Shown: positions 6,325-9,410 of the stretch, piece after piece
Numbering within the stretch: the first letter of the stretch is position 1
Layout of the letters: each line of letters starts with the position of its first letter
Assembly (NCBI GenBank): GCA_964579765.1
Contig: CAZOIK010000071.1
Coordinates: forward strand, 1 to 9,410
DNA length: 9,410 nt
Origin: DATNBT01 sp964579765
Lineage (GTDB): Bacteria > Acidobacteriota > Vicinamibacteria > Vicinamibacterales > CAVVIG01
Direction: 5' to 3'
Notes under the pieces: generated by a model
Told to the model about the DNA's origin: nothing
Seen by the model: only the letters and a program-made list of their open reading frames with translations
The model's database searches: none
Translations under genes and position numbers: made by a program

Positions 6325-7257
6325 ATGGTTCGAAAGGCTCTTGTTCTCGCGTTCGTGCTCGTTCCGTCGTTGTCCATGCAGGCGCAGCAGACGCGCACCG
6401 TGCGCGACGGCGTCTACACCGACGCGCAGGCGGCGCGCGGCGCGGCGATCTACAAAGAAAAGTGCGCGATGTGCCACGGGCCGACGCTCGGCGGCAGCCT
6501 CGCGCCCCCGCTCGCGGGAGACGCGTTCGCCGCCAACTGGGGCGGTCCGCTCTCGGCCATCGTGGACAAGATCCAGGCGACGATGCCCGCCAACGCGATG
6601 GGGACGCTGACGCGCGCGCAGGCGGCCGACGTGCTGGCGTTCATGCTGCAGACGAGCACGTTCCCCGCGGGGCGCGCCGAGCTGCCGTCGGAGGACGCCG
6701 CGCTCAAGACGATCACGCTGCCCGGCGCGCAGCTCGCGCAGGTGCACCAGGGCGCGGCGGGCACGGCGCCGACCTTTCCGCCGGCGGGCAACCTCGCGCA
6801 GCTCATGCGCGGCGTGCTCTTCCCGTCGGCGAATCTGATCTTCAACGTGCAGCGCTACGACCCGGGACAGCCGCCGCCCAAGACGACGCTGTCGAAGGAG
6901 GCGGGCTTCTCGTGGGTAGACTGGGGCGCCGGCGTCTACACGGGCTGGGAGATCGTGGACTATGCCGCCGTCGCGCTCGGCGAAACCGCGCCGCTGATGC
7001 TGACGCCGGGCCGCCGCTGCGAAAACGGCCGCCCCGTGCCGGTGAACGATCCCGACTGGATCAAGTACTCGGTCGAGCTGTACGAAACCTCGAAAGCCGT
7101 CTACGCGGCGTCGCAGACCCGCAAGCAGGACACCGTCAGCGACATCACGGAGCGGCTGGCCGACACGTGCCTGCACTGCCACGCGGCCTACCGCGACAAG
7201 CGCGTGGGCCGCACGCCGGACGACCCGGCCAACAGGGCTGCGCGTTGTACGAAGTAG
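6325..7257 (+). CDS. Secreted diheme cytochrome c (class I plus class II-like domains)
   Basis: A 310-residue exported protein with a Sec signal at 1-20 (cleavage near MQA-Q). Residues 33-112 form a class I cytochrome c domain with heme motif CAMCH (47-51) and a likely axial Met in TMPANAMG (Met87 or Met92). Residues 155-292 look like a four-helix cytochrome c' (class II) domain. Its heme motif CLHCH (282-286) lies close to the C-terminus and is followed by AAYRDK, as is usual for that class. Two extra cysteines, Cys232 and Cys308, might pair. The protein should shuttle electrons in the periplasm. Its place next to a PQQ dehydrogenase suggests it may accept that enzyme's electrons, an inference from neighbourhood only. 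Start ATG 6325 follows GAGGA by 3 bases. The TAG stop lies inside the first unit of a 7-bp tandem repeat. Confidence 0.9.
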   Translation: MVRKALVLAFVLVPSLSMQAQQTRTVRDGVYTDAQAARGAAIYKEKCAMCHGPTLGGSLAPPLAGDAFAANWGGPLSAIVDKIQATMPANAMGTLTRAQAADVLAFMLQTSTFPAGRAELPSEDAALKTITLPGAQLAQVHQGAAGTAPTFPPAGNLAQLMRGVLFPSANLIFNVQRYDPGQPPPKTTLSKEAGFSWVDWGAGVYTGWEIVDYAAVALGETAPLMLTPGRRCENGRPVPVNDPDWIKYSVELYETSKAVYAASQTRKQDTVSDITERLADTCLHCHAAYRDKRVGRTPDDPANRAARCTK

Positions 7258-7292
7258 GAAGTTAGAAATCAGAAGTTGGAAGTTGGACGAAG
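7251..7292. repeat. 7-bp tandem repeat spanning the cytochrome stop codon
   Basis: Six consecutive 7-bp units fit the consensus GAAGTTR: GAAGTAG, GAAGTTA, GAAATCA, GAAGTTG, GAAGTTG, GACGAAG. The first unit contains the TAG stop of the cytochrome (7255-7257), and the last runs into the GAGGG ribosome site of the next gene. The array fills almost the whole 44-bp spacer. It has direct units only, so no strong hairpin is expected. Confidence 0.8.
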
Positions 7293-7301
7293 AGGGTCCG
7301 G

Positions 7302-7967
7302 ATGTTGAGAAGACGAGCCGTGATGTTGCTGTTCGTCGCGCTGCTGCCGCTGCGGGCGATGGCGCAGGACACGACCTTCTACTCGGTGTCGTACATCGAG
7401 GTGAAACCGGCGTCGCGGGGCGCGGCGATCGCCGCGCTCAAGCGCTATCGCGACACCACGCACCAGGACAGCCACAGCATCCGGCTGGAGCTCTTCGAGC
7501 AGGCGGATCGCCAGGGCCATTTCGCGATCATCGAGACCTGGGACACGCAGGCGGCGTTCAACGCGAAGGCGGAGGCGCGGTCCCAGCTCGCCGCGGCCAT
7601 CGACCCGATGCGCGTCAGCGACTGGGACACGCGACCGTACAAGACGCTGTCGGTGGCGTCAGGTCCGGCCGAAGCATCCGCGAAGTCGGTCTACGTCATC
7701 ACGCACGTGGACGTCTCGCCCGACCCCAAAGTCGCGCCGATGCTGACCGCGCTCGCCGACGCGAGCCGCCTCGAGGACGGCAACATCCGCTTCGACGTCC
7801 TGCTCCACACGATGCGCTCGAATCACTTCGAGGTCGTCGAAACCTGGCAGAGCCAGAAAGCGCTCGAGAACCACGCCATGTCCGCGACCACACGAAAGTA
7901 CCGCGACGACCTCCAGCCGTTCCTCGGCAGCCCGCTGGATGAACGGATCTACAAAGTGATTGAGTAG
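7302..7967 (+). CDS. Exported protein with two ABM-like (antibiotic biosynthesis monooxygenase) domains
   Basis: A 221-residue product with a clear Sec signal peptide (LRRRAVMLLFVALLPLRAMA, cleavage after about residue 21). The mature part holds two similar ferredoxin-like domains of about 95 residues: 25-118 and 128-218. Each starts with a strand of the type FYSVSYIEVKP or VYVITHVDVSP. Each contains a second-strand motif ending in ETW (HFAIIETWD at 73-81, HFEVVETWQ at 175-183), followed by a helix and an AL/AF-N segment, as in dimeric ABM/YgiN-type proteins. Such domains include cofactor-free quinone-forming monooxygenases and heme-binding proteins, but most are unassigned. Two in one chain would form a built-in dimer. 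GAGGG lies 5 bases before ATG 7302. It follows the cytochrome by 44 bp and is probably co-transcribed with it. Its TAG stop is the GTAGT end of the long repeat. Confidence 0.8.
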   Translation: MLRRRAVMLLFVALLPLRAMAQDTTFYSVSYIEVKPASRGAAIAALKRYRDTTHQDSHSIRLELFEQADRQGHFAIIETWDTQAAFNAKAEARSQLAAAIDPMRVSDWDTRPYKTLSVASGPAEASAKSVYVITHVDVSPDPKVAPMLTALADASRLEDGNIRFDVLLHTMRSNHFEVVETWQSQKALENHAMSATTRKYRDDLQPFLGSPLDERIYKVIE

Positions 7968-8120
7968 TCTCCGGTCTCCAGTCTCCAGTCCCCAGTCTCC
8001 AGTCCCCGGTCGCCAGTCAGGAGTCTCGCGACTGACGACTGAAGGACTGGAGACTGGGGACTGGAGACTGGGGACTGGGGACTGGAGACTGGGGACTGGG
8101 GACTGGAGACTGGGGACTAC
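7964..8120. repeat. Long inverted array of 7-bp units filling a convergent spacer
   Basis: The left arm (7966-8014) has seven units of the type RGTCYCC. The right arm (8044-8113) has ten complete units of the inverted type RGACTGG, plus a final GGACTAC. A less regular centre (8015-8043) contains GTC/GAC half-palindromes. The outer edges are GTAGTCTCC (7964-7972) and GGGGACTAC (8112-8120), inverted repeats with one mismatch. The left edge includes the TAG stop of the ABM-like gene, and the right edge includes the TAG stop of the TolC-family gene, so the array runs from stop to stop. Transcribed from either side it would fold into a long GC-rich stem, which could serve as a bidirectional terminator. 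No spacers of unique sequence are present. Confidence 0.92.
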
Positions 8121-9410
8121 TTGATCTGTATTCCCCGTTCCGTGAGCAGCGTCCCGGTCGCGCGCGCGAAGTCGGTCAGCGCGCGCTGGTAGTCCGCGAG
8201 CGCGTTGATCTCGGTCAGCTGCGCCAGCGCGAGATCGTTCTGCCGCGTGAGGACGAGGAAGTTCGTGCTGGTGCCCGCCCCGAAGCGATCCTGCTCGGCC
8301 TGCAGCTGGGTGTTGGCGGCCGCGAGCCCGGCCCGCGCGGCCTGGATGCGACTCGCCGCCGTGTCGAGCGCGGTCGCGGCGTTGAGGACGTCAACCGCGA
8401 TCTGATCGCGCGCCTGGGCCAGCCGCAGCGCCGCCTGGCGCTGCTCGGCCCGCGCGGCGCCGAGGGCGCCCTTCGCCTCGCGGCGCCCGAGCGGCACGTC
8501 CACCGACACGCCGAGCGAGGCGTCGGGGAACCGCTGGTTGAACAGCGCCGCATACGAGGTCCCGAGCGCGCCCGCGAGCACGTCCGGAAACTGCGTGATG
8601 ACGCCCGGAAACGCCACCGTCTGCGGGTTGTGCGTGCCGGCGAGGCCCCGCTCGGTGAACGCGGCGATGACATCGACCTGCGTGCGCAGCGCGTCCTTGG
8701 CGAGCGCCGTCTGCGCCTCGGTGGACGACACGTCCGCGGCAAGCGCCTGCAGCTCGGGCCGGCGGGTCACGGCGTCGGCGAGCGCGCGCTGCACGTCCAC
8801 GCGCCTGATGTCGGTCGCGACGGGGTCGGTCGGCACGAGCGTCTGGCTCCAGATCGGGTCCGACGGGTCGTCGGTCATCAGCAGCTTCAGCGTCCGCTCG
8901 GCTCGCGCGGCCGCCTCCTGCGCCGCGAAGTAGTCGCCGCGCCGCCGCTCGACTTCCGCCGTCGGCTGCGCGATGTCGAGGGCCGCCGCCGTCCGCGCGT
9001 CGATGCGCGCCTGCGTGTCGGCGCGCTGCTGCTCGGCGAGCGTCACGCTGTTGGCGCGCACGTCCACTTCGCGCCGCGCGGCCACGAGCGTCCAGTACGC
9101 CCGCTCCACGGCGGCGACGACGTCCTGCACTTGCTGCTGCAGCTGGGCGGCGGTCTTCTGGCGATCGAGCGCGGTGATCTTGAGCTGCGTGCGCGCCGAA
9201 TCGACGTCGCGGTTGCGGAGCAGCGGCTGCCGCACCTGCACGCCGAGCGACGTGATGTAGGCGGGGACGAACAGCGTGAAGAAGCTGTTGGTCCACTGCC
9301 GCTGCACCGACGCCGAGGCGGTCGCCGTCGCGCCGGTCTTGAACAGCTTGGTCAGCGAGGCCGACGAGGCGAAGTCGGTGTTCTCCGGCGCGACCTCGCC
9401 TTCCGGCGCG
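8117..9410 (-). CDS. TolC-family outer-membrane factor (N-terminal part outside window)
   Basis: The frame stays open through the right edge of the window, giving 430 visible residues and no N-terminus. A GTG at 9307 is only an internal Val, because coding sequence of the same character continues upstream (TDFASSASLTKLFKTGATATASVQRQW). The visible part has the two-fold pattern of outer-membrane efflux proteins. Beta segments (SFFTLFVPAYITSLGVQVRQPLL and later ASLGVSVDVPLGRREAKG) alternate with long Ala/Gln/Arg-rich coiled-coil helices (AVERAYWTLVAARREVDVRAN, and AANTQLQAEQDRFGAGTSTNFLVLTRQNDLALAQ). Trimers of such proteins form the outer-membrane channel of tripartite pumps or type I secretion systems. 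The partner genes would lie beyond the right edge, so the cargo cannot be named. The stop lies in the end of the 7-bp repeat array. Confidence 0.92.
   Translation of the reverse strand, partial: APEGEVAPENTDFASSASLTKLFKTGATATASASVQRQWTNSFFTLFVPAYITSLGVQVRQPLLRNRDVDSARTQLKITALDRQKTAAQLQQQVQDVVAAVERAYWTLVAARREVDVRANSVTLAEQQRADTQARIDARTAAALDIAQPTAEVERRRGDYFAAQEAAARAERTLKLLMTDDPSDPIWSQTLVPTDPVATDIRRVDVQRALADAVTRRPELQALAADVSSTEAQTALAKDALRTQVDVIAAFTERGLAGTHNPQTVAFPGVITQFPDVLAGALGTSYAALFNQRFPDASLGVSVDVPLGRREAKGALGAARAEQRQAALRLAQARDQIAVDVLNAATALDTAASRIQAARAGLAAANTQLQAEQDRFGAGTSTNFLVLTRQNDLALAQLTEINALADYQRALTDFARATGTLLTERGIQIK

Noticed and set aside
6274..7182. 302-codon open frame on the - strand
   Set aside because: Antisense to the cytochrome, Arg-rich, without motifs or a ribosome site.
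6207..7265. 352-codon open frame on the + strand, longer than the cytochrome frame
   Set aside because: The overlapping frame at 6325-7257 has a signal peptide and two heme motifs. This one is low-complexity Arg/Ala-rich sequence.
7964..8120. Possible CRISPR array
   Set aside because: Units are 7 bp, contiguous and in two orientations, without unique spacers; no cas genes are nearby.
8391..9296. 301-codon open frame on the - strand inside the TolC-family gene
   Set aside because: Out-of-frame shadow rich in Arg and Ala. The frame of the TolC-family gene is open over the same span and on to the window edge.

Overview
This is a GC-rich window (roughly two-thirds G+C by eye). It carries export signals typical of a diderm bacterium: Sec and Tat signal peptides, a TolC-type outer-membrane factor and c-type cytochromes. 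Gene content, codon bias and the dispersed palindromes resemble soil Acidobacteriota, perhaps the Vicinamibacteria. That placement is an inference from pattern, since no rRNA or marker gene is present.

Layout. On the + strand, the last 46 codons of an unidentified gene (1-141) are followed by a two-helix membrane protein of unknown function (169-897). On the - strand, read from 6162 down to 911, lie five genes in one direction: an SMP-30/gluconolactonase-family lactonase, a BKACE (DUF849) beta-keto acid cleavage enzyme, a secreted PQQ-dependent sugar dehydrogenase, a Tat-exported dienelactone-hydrolase-like protein, and a zinc-dependent medium-chain alcohol dehydrogenase. The first three overlap (11 bp and 4 bp) and look translationally coupled. 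The last two are separated by repeat-filled spacers. Divergently, on the + strand, come a secreted diheme cytochrome c (class I plus class II-like) and a secreted protein with two ABM-like domains. A TolC-family gene on the - strand converges on these and runs off the right edge.

How the genes may work together (inference). The sugar dehydrogenase would oxidise an aldose to its lactone in the periplasm, the diheme cytochrome could take the electrons, the SMP-30 protein could open the lactone in the cytoplasm, and the alcohol dehydrogenase and BKACE enzyme could process the resulting hydroxy- or keto-acid. The dehydrogenase lacks the usual active-site histidine, so the first step is uncertain.

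The most striking feature is the spacers. Four of them hold short repetitive elements that sit on or directly against stop codons. One is a perfect two-hairpin element, with each hairpin headed by GTAG on its own strand. This is the arrangement of a BIME, an inverted pair of REP sequences mobilised by RAYT transposases. A second, made of 7-bp tandem units, also has GTAGT/ACTAC ends, and those ends supply the stop codons of both convergent neighbours. The other two are 8-bp and 7-bp tandem arrays of unrelated sequence.
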